Numbered from the stretch's first letter, positions 21,447 through 33,255 are shown. The stretch: 64,000 bases of DNA from Mastigamoeba balamuthi (GCA_902651635.1 CACRSC010000007.1:367368-431367), one strand, 5' to 3'. Notes: generated by a model not told the origin, from the sequence alone. Program-made: numbers and translations.

Positions 21447-22145
21447 GCCTCTGCCACGGACGAAGCCAGCGAGCTGTGGGCTGTCGGGATTAGTCTAATC
21501 AAACACTGCCAACCCAAAAAAATAATCTAGTGGCCGAGTGCTGAGGGCTCCCGGATCTCGAGGCCGGCATGCAGTAGCTGAGTAAACCGTGAACACGACC
21601 AGCAAGCCCGCAAGTCGGCGGTCCAGCCCAGTGCAGCTAGCGCAAAGAACCTCAGGCCCGCCAGGGAGGACATAGGTACACTCGTCATGTTAGAAACATG
21701 TTTTGCGGCACCAGAGTACTGGCATATGATTGCCTTACGAGGACTAGCGCTAGGCCTGCAAACGCCGAAGAGATGCCCCTCCTCCCTTACTTTTGAGACC
21801 CAGAACACGGAATGCAAGGGCTCTCGATTGCACGAAAAACGAGAGAACTATGAGCGAAAATTCGGCGAAAGGTTGCATTCCGTCTGACACCGACATCCTT
21901 CTACGAAGACATCCACTCGTGCTCTTCTGACGGGTGCGGTCCGCAGCTGGCGGCAAAGCGCTTGCGCCGTTAGTTTCTGCTGTCGTGGGTTGGGCGGTCT
22001 GGCTGATGAGCGCAGGTGCTCACATTAGTGTGCGCCTTTCCACTCCACACGCCCACACCACACCACCGGAATTCGGTCAGGGCAACCCCCCAAAACCCCC
22101 GGTGCTCCACAACATTTGTTGTACACACACCAAAAACCCAGCAAC
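21447..22145. other. Intergenic, no gene seen
   Basis: Only short frames are present. The stretch 22020-22140 upstream of the legumain start is rich in CA and CCC and is probably its promoter and leader. Confidence 0.45.
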
Positions 22146-23737
22146 ATGAAGACCCTGTCCCTGCTCGCCCTGGCCTTCGCGGTGGCCTGCGCCAGCCCGC
22201 TGGCCCGCATTGCCCAGATGTCCGCCCACGAGCGCGCAAACAACGTCTGGGCCTTCCTCGCAACCAACAGCGAGGGCTACGAGTACCCTGCCCTGACCCG
22301 CCCTGCCCGCACGCACCCGCCGTATTCCCCTAACCGCGGGGCACACGCAACTCAGTGACTACAACCGCGAGTCGGACCTCTGCGCTCTCTACCAGCAGCT
22401 CCACGCCATGGGAGTCCCTGACGACCACATCGTCGTCATGATCTCCGACGTCGTCGCCAACAGTACGGCAGCAGCGCCCCCCTCCCATGCGTGCTGGGAG
22501 GCACACCCTCACTGCTCTCACTGCACCTTCCGCAGGCAAGTCGAACCCCAAGCCCGGCACGCTCTTCAACCAGCCGCAGGGGCCCAACGTGTACCCGGGC
22601 GTCCCCAAGGACTACACCGGCCGCCTCATCACCCCGGCCAACTTCGTCTCGATCCTCACTGGCGGCGCCCCCGCTGGAGGCAGCGGTAAGAAGCTCGCGA
22701 GCACTAGCAAGGACACGGTCTTCTTCCACTTCGGGTACCCATTCGCCCCTCTCTTGAGGGGAGCCCTCGGTGGTGTTCTCACGACGGCCTGCGTGCAGTG
22801 GGAGCGGGGCGTACAAGATCCTGTGGTTCCCCAAGCAGCAGTCCATGTCGAGCGACGACTTGATCAAGGCGATCAACACCATGGCCCAGAGGAACATGTT
22901 CAAGCAGCTCATCATCAGCATGGACGTCAGCTCCTCGGGCTCGCACTTCTACACCGCCAACCTCCCCGCCCGCACCTACGTCACCACGTGCGCCGGCGCT
23001 GTGCAGTCCTCGCCTGCTCTTCTCCTCACTCTTCGATCGACCCCCTTTGCAGCGCGACGTCGCCGTCGGAGCTGTCGTACAGGTGGATGCCCAGCAACGA
23101 GCTCGGGGCGTTCCTGTCGGACGTGTACTCGTGGACGATGCTCGACTACATGCGCCAGCCGGGCGCCATGAGGCACACGCTGCAGGAGCAGTTCAACGAG
23201 ACCCGCGAGGACCTCGCGTCGTGGACGCCCTCGTGCCAGTACGGCGACCTCTCGCTGACCTCGCAGACCCTCGGCGACGTCTTCGGCGTCAGCAACGCCT
23301 CCGCTGCCCGCTGGGCCGCCCCCTCTCGCGCCGCGGCCGTCGACGAGGCCAGCGCGGGCCTGTTCACCGCGATGCTCCGCCACCAGCGCCACCCGACGCA
23401 GGAGAGCCTCCGCGAGCTCAACGCCGAGCTCACGGTGCGCTCGAGGCTGGACGGGCTGTTCGCGAGGATCGTCAGGGGGTCCGGGGTCCTCGAGGCCGAG
23501 GTCGAGAAGGTGGCCACAGTGGGCAACCCGAGCTGCAGCGTGGGGCTGAGCAGGGAGGCCGACCAGTGCCTCGTGGCCGCCATTGACACGTTCGTCGGCA
23601 CGTGCAGCCGCCAGCACAGCTACGTCGACAGCCTCCTGCACCGCTTCGGCAGCGTCTGCGAGGTCGCTGCGCAGCACGGCAGCGTCTCTGAGATGCTGTC
23701 GGCGATCAAGCACGAGTGCTACGAGTTCGCCTTCTGA
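22146..23737 (+). CDS. Legumain (C13 peptidase) homologue lacking catalytic His and Cys
   Basis: Five exons, 22146-22282, 22356-22462, 22536-22734, 22799-22987 and 23053-23737, total 1317 nt (438 residues). Splice phases all close, and three of the four introns begin GTAC. A signal peptide (MKTLSLLALAFAVACAS) is followed by the legumain fold: DDHIVVMISDVVAN, GPNVYPGVPKDYTG, VFFHF/GGSGAYKILWFP, LIISMDVSSSGSHFY, YVTTATSPSELSYRW, then a C-terminal legumain-stabilising region with paired Cys. Active legumains read TDHGS and EACESGS at the two catalytic sites. Here the positions read FGGSG and DVSSSGS, so both the His and the nucleophilic Cys are missing. The frame is otherwise intact and conserved, so I read it as a secretory-pathway pseudoenzyme, possibly a binding or inhibitory partner. 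Confidence 0.85.
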
Positions 23738-25690
23738 AGCTGAGGACTGGCCGTCACACCTATTCACAGTAAACACTGTGTGACCATCTGCCTCCCTCTA
23801 CCATCCTCCTGACTGCCCACGGCTATTGCTTCAGCCGCATTGCAGATATGATCTGTCAACAAATGCTGAACAACGAGAGCCCCTTGGAGTGGTCATTATC
23901 CATTTTTCCCCTCATCTTCTGAATCAGCATCACACCGCTGGAGGGGTGGGCCCCTGGGGCACGATGCTAGTGACACTGGTTTTCAGCTCCCCGGGGTACT
24001 GCTGTGCAGCAAGTCGCCGAAGGCGAAAGCAGTGCGGTGCTCCAGGCCCGGGTGAAGGTAATCATCGACAACTGGTGAGTCGGAGCTATAGACGTTGACT
24101 CTGCCGGCATGGCCATTGAGGCTATTCTGAGCATTTATTCTGTGTGCAGAAGACGACTGCTCTAAGATAATGGCCATACACACGCACAAACACAGAAAGA
24201 TGCTACCCCATTGGGGAAGGGGGACTTGGGCGAGAGACATGGTGACAGTCAGTCTGCCTGCTGTGGTGCCGAGCATTGGTGAGTTGGCCGTGACCAGAGG
24301 AAGAGCACCCTCCGAGGTTGTGTGCCAGTCTGCCTGCAATAGACTTTAGGTAACTCGAGTCACATGTAGAGTTGTTGATGGTGGGCAATTGCAGGAACCT
24401 ACAGGTCTAGCCAAGGGCAGTGCTCGGTGATTACTGTCTTCAGAAACATACAAGTATGCAAACAGTTGTCCGGACTTCGTCTGTGCCAGAGTGCCCTGGA
24501 GTCGGCAAGTTTCGCACGGTTCCCCCTGGCAGATGTCACTGATGTTGCGAAGTAGGGCTGCTGCCCCAGAGAGGAAGGGGGAACTTGGGCAGGCAGGCAG
24601 TCCGCCTTCCTGTCGTAGCCCAGTGTAATGAGCGCAGGGGATCCTGGAGCTGCTGTTAATCACTGCCCAGCCGCTTCCTCCCCTCTGAAACAGCATGCTC
24701 TGCCTGCACCTCTCGGCTGTGACATACATATGAATTCCGAATAACGTCGGATTGCGGCGGACCCTCTGGGAGGGAACCTTGGTGTCAGTGTGCTGTTATC
24801 AGAATCTGAAAAGGGCGTGTCAATTAGACATCACTGCTGAACCATGTCGTGTCAGTCAGTGACGACAGCAGTGACGAAATGGGCCAGTTGAGTGACGTCA
24901 CAACGAAGCGACATCAACATGAGAGGGACAACAGTCCTGAGCAGAGGCTGTCGCAGTGCGTCGTCGTCTTGTGGAGTGCCGCTGCCGGGGGCCCAATGAT
25001 GCTGTGTGGGTTCTCACACGGGCATGCGGGGTCATGAACAGGCGACCGTGCACTGCTTCATGGCTGTGCTGCTCCTTCTCGCTGGCGCTGCGGTTTCTGC
25101 CCGCCCCAGCACGGCCAAGGGGGCCTCAGCATGAAGCCACTGCAGTCACGTGGGCACCTGAACAGGAGCAAGTAAGGCATCAGCGAGGTCCCTGTGGTGC
25201 ACTCTGACTCGCAGTCACACGTAAGGGGGCAGAGGAAGGAGGGCCTGCGTCTCCCGAGCCCCATGGCCTCAAACAGGGCCCTTGATGCCCTGGTGACCCC
25301 GAGTGGGTGTGGAGGAGCCAGAAGGGCTGGGGGAGTGTGCGTGGGAGAGGGATTATTGCAGAATTTAACGGCAGACGCCGCAGACGCTTACGAAGAGCCC
25401 CCACGAATCCAATAGTATCTCGATGCAAATCCCGCAGGTGAATCAGCGAGCGATGCTCATTGGCTGCGGACTGTCCGAGCTGATCCGTGGCCAGCTTGTC
25501 AGCGTGGACTCTGTTCATGGCCCATCTCATGCTCTGCACCCTCTCCGCACCCACGACCGACCTCTCGCAGTGCCGTCCCTGCCCCTCATGTGAGCTTACC
25601 CATGGTCAGTCCCTGAACTACTCCTACTAGAGGTGACGTCAACAGGATTCTCCAGAATCTTGCCTGATATTGATATCTGTCTTCAGGGGA
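23738..25690. other. No gene resolved
   Basis: Almost 2 kb without a recognised gene. Two related stretches contain GAAGGGGGA(A)CTTGGGC (24224 and 24575), followed by similar CAGTC.GCC sequence, which suggests an old duplication. Minus-strand frames at 24350-24730 (for example LLRNISDICQGEPCETC) and 25180-25550 look protein-like but match no family I know. Confidence 0.35.
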
Positions 25691-27381
25691 ATGCGGCTGC
25701 TCTGCAGGTTTGCGCACAGGCACCTGGGGTTCCGAGTGCCCGAGCTCGACGCGATTTCGCGTCTGGTGGAGGTGCCCGTGTCGTACGACGCCGCGGAGGC
25801 GCTGCGGATCTCCTCTGTCGACCCGAACGAAGAGGTCCCGCTCACTGCCGCGGCCCCACCGCACTGACGCGCCCCGCCAGACGCCCTACCTCTGGGTGGA
25901 CGTCCCCTCGGTCGAGGCCGCAGCGCGAATCGCGTCCCGCTCGCTGTTGATACGGTGCTGCGCCCGCGCTGTGGCCCTCGCCCCGGCCCCTGCGGCTCTC
26001 ACCGCGTTTTTCTCAGCGGGTTCTACCACGTGTGGGGCGAGGGGGCCACGTACGACGAGATGGTGGCCTCGGCGGGCGCGTGGACGCTCGAAGCTGCGCG
26101 AGGGGAGCTGGGGGACGCGGCCGCGGGGCTCAGGATGTCCGTGGTGTCGTTTGGCCGCAAGCACTCGGCCAGCGAGCGCGCAGAGCTCGTCGGGCGCACT
26201 CGCTCGCTGCCCCTGTGGGCCGCGGTGGTCCCGGACGCGCGCAGCCCCAGCCCCGCGCACAAGTTCTCGATCCTCGAGTACTACAGCGGCGACAGGCAGG
26301 CGCTGAGGCACGTGTACCTGGGCAGGCGCGTGGCCAAGGGGAGCAGAGGGCTCCCGGAGCTCTACTCGCTCAGCAGGCGCGAGTACATCGGGTCCACGTC
26401 GATGAACCCCGAGCTCGCGCTGATCATGGCCAACCAGGCGCTGGTCGCGCCAGGCTCGCTGGTCTACGACCCATTCGTGGGCACCGGGAGCCTCCTGGTG
26501 GCCTGCGCGCACTTTGGGGGCCTGGGGTTCGGCAGCGACATCTCCGCCGCCGTCCTCAGGGGCCGAGAGGGCCCCAACTCGGCCGCCTCGCGCGAGGGCA
26601 AGGACGTGCGCTCCAACTTCGCCCAGTACGGCCTCTCCCACAGGCTTCTCGACCTCGTGGCCCTCGACCACTCGCGCAGGCCCGTCGACTTCCGCGAGAT
26701 GCTCGACGCAATCGTCTGCGACCGTGCGCAGTCGCTCTTCCCCTTCCCCGAGGTCTTACGCCCTGGCCCATCGCAGCGCCGTACGGGGTGCGTGCGGGCG
26801 CGAGGAAGGTGGGCAAGAAGGAGCGGAGTGCTGCGCGCAGGGCGCGGGACGAGCGCAAAGCCGCTGCGCTGGAGCAGGCGGGCGGTCATCACATCTCGCA
26901 GTGCGTGTCGTACGAGGTCCCCGAGATGCTGGCGGACCTGCTGGACTCGGCGGCGAGGAACCTCGCAGTGGGCGGCAGGCTCGTGTACTGGCTGCCCTCG
27001 ACGGTGGACTTCCGCGAGGAGCACGTGCCCTCGCACCCGTGCCTGCGGCTGGTGAGCAGCTCGCTGCAGCAGATCACCCTCAGGTGGGGCAGGAGGCTCG
27101 TCACGATGGAGAAGCACGCGCGCTACGACCCGGGCGTGCACACGAGCGCCTCGGCGGTGGCGACGGGCAGCTTCGTGCTCAACAGGGGCGACGCAGAGGC
27201 CTCGGGGAGAGTTGTGCCGGGGGAGCTGGCGTTTGACGACGGCACCGGGCTTGCGGCGAGGCTCAAGTCGCGCAAGGAGAAGAAGCTGTTCGTCGAGGAG
27301 CAGAAGCTCGCAGCAAAGGAGAAGTACCTCAAGTTGTCGTCCACCACACAAGACAGTCCCGACTGCGGCAACACACAGTGA
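25691..27381 (+). CDS. TRMT11: tRNA (guanine10-N2)-methyltransferase catalytic subunit TRM11
   Basis: Four exons, 25691-25834, 25881-25954, 26017-26723 and 26777-27381, total 1530 nt (509 residues). The N-terminal half matches TRM11/THUMP-like sequence (RFAHRHLGFRVPEL, PYLWVDVPS). The methyltransferase half has STSMNPELALIMANQALV, the SAM motif DPFVGTGSLLVACAHFG, and the catalytic CDPPYGVRAGARK, which the third intron splits after the first C of the codon. Then come LVYWLPS and RRLVTMEKHARY. With TRM112 the enzyme makes m2G10 in cytosolic tRNA. A Lys/Arg/Glu-rich C-terminal tail is longer than in human. A truncated copy lies about 9 kb upstream on the other strand. TRM112 itself is not in this window. 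Confidence 0.95.
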
Positions 27382-27711
27382 CAACCCCAACGCGGTGGCA
27401 TATAGTGCAGCCCATTGAGTAGCGTGTCTTGCTCGTTACTGCGGACAGTCAATTCGACGTTGGAATCCAGTGTCTTGCCCCCATGGTGTTCTCAGGCCCG
27501 CTCGGTCAAGTTGTATGTGATTGGGTGGGGTCATCTTGGTTGTCTGTAGAAGTGAACGGGAGAGGAAAACGCGAACCCAGAGGACATGGGGGATAGGGGC
27601 ATTGTTGAATGAGAACATTTTGATGGGTGCTATTGGTTTATTTGATTGGCCTTCTGTTTTGAAGGTAGATTTTCAACATTCAACGCTGGTATCCGGGATT
27701 CCACCGGCTGC
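27382..27711. other. Intergenic between convergent genes
   Basis: TRM11 and the GH7 gene converge here. It should hold both 3' ends; no further feature was recognised. Confidence 0.5.
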
Positions 27712-29429
27712 TTAGAACTGGGCGGCGAGGGCAACGACCGCGGCGGCACCGACAGCGACGGCAGAGGCAGTGCCGGGCTGGAAGTCGTCCGAGTGCGTCG
27801 GGCACTTGGTCGAGCTCGAGTGCTGGGGCTGGGGCTTGGTCGACGAGTGGGCGGGGACGTCGCCAGACTTGGGCACGCCGGGGGTGGTCGAGCCGATCGG
27901 GCCGAACCTGATGTTCGAGAACACGACCTGCGCGTTGGGGGACTGCGACTCAACCTCCGTGGGCTTGCCAGACGTGGTCGGGCACGAGCCACGGGCCACA
28001 CCGGGCTTCGAGGCGTCGGCGTTGGCGGGCATGTTCGAGTCGAGCCACAGCATGTTGACGTCGTGGTCGTCCCAGAGAGACAGCACCAGGACCATACCGC
28101 GCCTCAGCATCTCGCCGTGGGTCTTCATGCCGCCCTTGGCAGTGAAGTCGTCCCTGTCGCCGAAGATCGACTTCTGGGCCTTGCACATCTTGTCCGAGAT
28201 CGAGTTGAACGAGGTCAGGCCGTTGATCTTGCCGAAGCTGCTGGCGATGACCTTGTCGTTCTGCTTGTAGAACCTGCGGATCTCCACGAGGTCGCCGTTG
28301 TCGGTGTTGTCGCTGGTGACGAACTGGGTGATGACCGAGAAGGGCCTCGTCGTGTCGACAGTCTTGCCGGGGCCGAAGAAGTCCTTGTCGCCCATGCGGT
28401 ACGCGTTGAGGTCGCAGCCGTCCTTGTCGCAGACACCGTCGAAGCGGTTGCCCGACGCCGTGTCGCCGCAGGTCTTGGGGTCCTCGCAGCGCTTCTGGCC
28501 CTGGAAGTTGCAGTTGTGGGGAGTCACGGCGGCCGACATCTTGTTCGCCTCCCAGATGTCCATCTCACCGCAGCACGAGCCCCACTTGCCGGTGCCCGCG
28601 TTGACGTCGCTGGGGCTCTGCTTCCAGTCGACAATGTTGGCCGCGCCGTTGATGAACTTGATGTCGTGGGGGCACTGCGCGTCGCAGTAGCCAGTGCCGT
28701 ACTTGGCACCGGCGTTGTTGTTGCCGACACCCATGCCACCGTTCTCGGCCATCTCCGAGAAGTAGAGGGCGCCGTTGAGGCCGCAGGGCAGCTGCGACAC
28801 GTCGACGTCGAAGGCGAACTCCCTGTTGATCAGCTTGAACATCTTGTAGCGCGTGTCGTCCTCCATCATGAACATGCGCGAGCCGATGTTGACCGAGTAG
28901 GGGCCGTGGGTCACGAAGCGCAGCGTCAGCGCGTCGTTGTTAGAGGTGACGCCGTAGGTGCCCTGGTAGTCGCAGCCGTCGAGCGCGCAGGTCCTCGCGC
29001 ACGTGTCGGGGTCCGGGCAGTACCTGGAGATCCACTGTTGGTCCACGCGCAGTCATTTAGTCGTGTGTTTCTCCAGTGCCGGTGTGTGGCGCTGTTGTGT
29101 TAGGAGGTGCAGTGTTTTTTCTTCTGTTTGGTATGTTTTTTACTGAAACGCGTGATTGGGGGCGGAGTGTGGCGAGGGGCTGCTTGATGGAGCGGAGGCA
29201 GGGCCGGGAGGGACTCTACCTGGTTGCCCCTGTAGCAGTTGTCGCCGTTGCTGTGCAGCCAGCGCCAGTTGGCGTCCATGGTGACGGCGCGGTTGACCGA
29301 GTTGCAGCCGCTGGCGGTGCACTCGTACGTGTTGATGTAGGGCTTGTTCTCCCACGTCCTGGTCCCAGCCTGCTGGGCGACGGCGAGCCCGAAGAGGGCC
29401 GCCGCAAGCACGAGCGTCGCACTCCTCAT
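27712..29429 (-). CDS. GH7 cellobiohydrolase/endoglucanase with GPI-like C-terminus
   Basis: Exon 1 (29429-29220) encodes a signal peptide ([20 protein letters not shown]) and the start of the domain. A 185-nt intron follows, then exon 2 (29034-27712); together they give 510 residues. GH7 landmarks are present: [35 protein letters not shown], and the catalytic [11 protein letters not shown], with both acid residues and the middle Asp intact. The loops resemble processive CBH I more than endoglucanase. The enzyme cuts cellulose from reducing ends or internally. There is no CBM1 module. Instead a Ser/Pro-rich linker ends in a short hydrophobic tail ([17 protein letters not shown]), the pattern of a GPI-anchor signal, so the enzyme may be held on the cell surface. 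The alternative start at 29447 adds six residues before the signal peptide and is less likely. Confidence 0.93.
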
Positions 29430-29829
29430 TTGTTTGTGTTGTTGCACAAAGGAGCTGATTTGCTTTGTGTTGTGATAGCCGCGTTGCGTGGTGCCTTTTA
29501 TGCGCCGATATCCGAAAGCCGTTGGTGCACCTCGGGTTGAACAGTGGAGCTTTGCGTGAGGAAAACATGATCATCGGCCGCCGGGGGTGCACCGCTCAGG
29601 TGCACCGAAAATGCACAGAGCCCTCACAGCAATCCAATGGACAAAGAATGTAACTCCACACCAATCAGAGCCACCGCCCCCAGCCCTTTCGGCGCCCAAG
29701 CGGCGCTCCTAAGCAAACCGTACCGGAATGTCAGGACTATTCCGTTCACTGTTACAATAATCAGAGTCACAGCTGTCTCTCCCCACACGTGGACCTCCTC
29801 GCTCCCTTCCGTCTCTCCCCCCAGGCCAC
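29430..29829. other. Intergenic, no gene seen
   Basis: This is the promoter side of the GH7 gene and the 3' side of the next minus-strand gene. No conserved frame was recognised. Confidence 0.45.
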
Positions 29830-30891
29830 TCAGCACACTGTTGTGGCCCCGGCGAAGGGCGCCATGCCCGGGCTCAGCGCGGGGAACGGGGAGAACGCCC
29901 CGCCAGTCGTCAGCAGCGGGGACGTCGGCACGCGCTCTCTGTACGAGAGCTCCTGGGCGAGCAGCTGGGCGACCTCGGCGGTGTCCCTGGGGCGCGGGTG
30001 GCACACGAACTGCGGGGTCAGCGGCAGGACGGGCACGACGGGCTCCCGGGCCTTCTCGGGGCTCTCTACCTCCTTGCACTTTGCCTGCTTGGGGCTCTTG
30101 GGGCTCCTCGGGGCCGCTCGGCAGGTCGTCTTGGACTGCAGCAGAATGGGCTCGGAGAGCACCCGCAGAGCGACAGCCCCCGTCCGGGACCTCAGCACAA
30201 ACTCGATCACCAGCCTGCCCCCGAGGTGGAGACGCGACGAGTTGCAGAACCTGCCGAGACATGGGGAAAACCCGAAGAGAGGCGAGGTTTATTTTTAGGC
30301 GAATGTGCTGCAGACGAAGGAGAAAAGGCGACGGTTGAGAAAGGCAAACGTACGAAATGCACCGGTCGAAGAGAAAAGTGCGCGTGCCCGGCTGCAGCGA
30401 CGGCACCTCGAGCATGCGGTGGTCCAGCAGCAAGTTCGGCAGCCCTCGGCCCCTGCAGCACTTGGCGCACGGCTGCGGTGCTGTTTCGTTTTTTCCGTGA
30501 CACGCGTTTTCCCCCGCCGAGGTCAGCGCTTCGTCACGAACCGGAAACGAACCCCCGCGGGAAAAAGGGCACGTACGCATTTGCTCCTCGCACTCGTGCA
30601 GCAGCGCCTGCGAGCTGCGGGCGGCGTCGTGTATGCCGTCGGGTGTCACGCCCATCTGCTGCATCCAGTCGGACCGAGCGACAAGGCAGACCTAAGCAGA
30701 CCGTGGAGCGTTGAGTACCACCGAGGCATACAGAATGGGTGCCCCCAAAGAGAGCGAGCGTGCGAGAGCGCCGTGCGGGGCGTGGGACAAGAGGCCATGG
30801 GCGGGTGTGGACTCACGTGGAACGGGGCCATGCGGTAGACGATAGAGGAGGAGACGGCCAGGTAGGCCGGTGCCGTGCACTCGGTGCTCAT
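29830..30891 (-). CDS. Unknown conserved-looking four-exon protein
   Basis: Exons 30891-30817, 30658-30577, 30480-30363 and 30250-29830 total 696 nt and give 231 residues, with all splice phases closing (donors GTGAGT, GTACGT, GTGCAT). The N-terminal part is helical (GIHDAARSSQALLHECEEQM). It is followed by a Cys cluster CAKCCRGRG and then alternating hydrophobic residues suggestive of a beta-sandwich (NSSRLHLGGRLVIEFVLRS, VALRVLSEPILLQSK). A Lys/Pro-rich basic linker and a Pro-rich tail end the protein. The arrangement recalls some beta-rich DNA-binding domains, but I do not recognise the family and claim no function. Confidence 0.55.
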
Positions 30892-31442
30892 CGATGTCGC
30901 GGTGTGCCCGGGCGTGGGGGGTTCTGGCAGACGTGCTTGCGCGGTGTACGTCGGGCGGCACTCGGCGTGAGGAGGGGTTCGCTGGCAAAGGGTCCTCCTG
31001 CGATGGCTGTGCCGCGATCACCGAGGCTGTGTGTCTCGACTAACGCGCGGGTCTGAAGAGACCAAAGGACTGGCAGATGCTCTTCAACGAAATGCAAAGA
31101 AAGTAGTGAAGAAGGACCAAAGATAAAGGCGGTATAAATAGTGCGGAAGCCCTCGGAGACGCGGACCAAAGTACATCGGCTGTCCTAATTTACCGGTCGG
31201 ATTATGCCAATGTCCTACTTGCGGCAATTCGGGCAGCAGTTCGGGAAGCTGTGCGCCGCCCTGGCCCGCGAGCCCAGCTCCAGCTCGTCCTGCGCGGGCC
31301 TGTGCACCACCAGCCCCGGGATCGCCGGGCTCCTCGCCCTCCACGTGCTAACCAGCAGCCCGGCCTGCTCCGGTCCAATACCGTTCCTTTTCTCGCACGG
31401 TTCGGGTCGGGTCTCTGAGAAAAAGCGAGAGTGGACAAAGTC
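30892..31442. other. Intergenic, no gene seen
   Basis: This lies between two minus-strand genes and should hold the promoter of the 29.8-30.9 kb gene. A GGTATAAATAG string at about 31130 is on the plus strand, the wrong orientation for the flanking genes. Confidence 0.4.
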
Positions 31443-33255
31443 TTACAGTGAAAAGTCCATGAAGTCCATCTGCTGGATGGCCACTGGAATTGGCCGCGGC
31501 AGCCCAGGGCCGGCCCCCAGCTGGTTGCCCGAGAGGTCGAGCACGCGTAGCGCCGGCAGCGCGCCGCCCAGGGCGGAGAGGACAGCGGCGCCGTCGGCAG
31601 CGCAGAGGCCGCAGGACCCCAGGCAGAGCGCGGCGAGCGACCGGCACTCGGCCAGCGCTGCCACGACGTGCACGACCCCGCCGCGCAGCGCCGAGTTGCG
31701 CGAGAGCGACAGGCAGCGCAGGCTGCGCGGGAACGAGGCTTGCAGGGGCGACGGGGCCGAGAAGAACGTCTGGCGCAGGCAGAGCTCCGAGAGCGCGGGC
31801 GAGGCCAGGGCCGCGAGCGCCGAGCAGAGCGCGCTGGGGTCCTGCCCGACGGGGTTCACCGACAGGTCGAGCATCTGCAGCGTGCAGGGGCCTCGCGACT
31901 CGGCCGCGGAGCGCAGCCGGGCGACAAACGACGCGGGGATGTTGCACGCGGTCAGCCGCAGCGACCGGAGCCCCGGGGCGGCCCACGGCAGCCCCGCGAG
32001 CGCGTCGAGGTCCGCCGGGGACGCGTTGAGCGCGACGCGGGTGCCCGAGAGCGAGAGCTCCTCGAGCGACGCGATGGCCCTGCAGCTCGCGGCGATCTCG
32101 TGCGCGTCCTCGGGCCGCAGACGCGCGCCGCCGAGGTCGAGCGAGCGCAGCTGCGAGCACGTCGAGAGCGCGCGGATGAGGTCCTGGACCGCGGGCCTGT
32201 CGAGCTCAGCGCAGCCCGAGAGGTCGATGGAGCGGGCGGTCGTCGACAGCTGCGTGCGCACTCGCGAGGGCAGCGAGCTGCCCGGGCGCGGCCGCAGGCA
32301 CACGACCTCGCCGGGCGCCGTGAGGTCCGCCACGCGCTCGTTGTCACCGAGCAGCGCGTTGGCGACGGCCGCCTCGTACTCGTCCGCGGGCTGTAGCCGC
32401 CGGCCGCTGTCCTGGGGAAACAGATATTTGCGCACAAATCAATTGACCGCCCCCGAAATATCTACTGAAGGAAAAAAGCTCACAAAAACGAAAGCAGCTC
32501 AAAACACCCTACCCACACAAACCCCCTGAGCAGCCGTGAGGGCTGACGAGCCGCCTGGCGTTCCGGGGGGAGCCCGCGGCGCGTACCTGCAGCTGCCTCA
32601 CGGCCTTGGCGATGAGCTCGCGCGTGGTCATCGCGGGCTGCGCGCAGAGCACCCGCGCCTCGACGTCGCCCACCTTGACGTGCATGATCCTCGCGGGCTG
32701 CTGCTGCTGCTGCTGCTGCTGCGCCTGCACCGGCACCTCGGCCGCCTCGGGCACCGCCGGCTCCTCCTCCCCGTCGACGCCGCAGTCGCCGCGGACGCGC
32801 CTGCTGCGCGGCTGGCGGGCGGGCTGCAGCACAGGCGGCGGCGCCCCGACAGCGGGCGACCACGACGACCGCGACGACCGCGCGGCCAGCAGGCACTCGA
32901 ACGCCGCCTCCCTGTCCTCCTTGGCCCCCTTGCTGCCCTTGCGCAGGCCCGCCGCGGGTGCCCTGACGCCGGGCGCGGAGACGCTGACGCCGCCCGGCAG
33001 CGGCAGCGCCGCTGTGCGCCGTCGCTTCCGCGCGACCCGCTCGTCGTGGCCGTCGGCGTCGTCGTCGTCGCTGGCGCTGCTGCTGACGTCCGAGTCGCCG
33101 ATGCCGCCGCCGACGTCGTCGTCGACAAAGGCGTCGTGGGAGAGGAAGGCGGGCTTGAGCGTGCCGTCGGGCTCGTAGACGCCGCTGTCGAGCGCGAGGC
33201 TGCGGCGGCGCGCCTCCTCCTCGGCGTGGCGCTTGCGCGTCAGCGCCTCGAGCGT
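31443..33255 (-). CDS. TONSL-like protein: acidic region, ubiquitin-like domain and leucine-rich repeats
   Basis: Exons 33255-32587 and 32411-31443 are joined across a 175-nt intron (donor GTACGC, acceptor CCCCAG). Both are whole codons, giving 545 residues; at least one 5' exon is missing. In order there is an acidic stretch (DDDVGGGIGDSDVSSSASDD), a basic KRRR patch, a poly-Gln run of eight encoded by CAG/CTG repeats, and a ubiquitin-like region (RIMHVKVGDVEARVL through LGDNERVADL). RNase-inhibitor-type LRRs follow (SQLRSLDLGGARL, LQMLDLSVNPVG, LRVLDLSGNQLG). The order acidic-UBL-LRR is that of the C-terminal half of Tonsoku-like, a replication-fork repair factor that reads unmodified H4K20. 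The TPR and ankyrin parts are not seen upstream, where the sequence becomes intergenic in character. Confidence 0.65.

Noticed and set aside
27646-29103. 485-codon plus-strand frame opposite the GH7 gene
   Set aside because: It is the antisense shadow of a GC-rich coding sequence, rich in Val/Ala/Arg with no family motif.
31127-31139. TATA box for the neighbouring genes
   Set aside because: GGTATAAATAG is on the plus strand while both flanking genes are transcribed from the minus strand.
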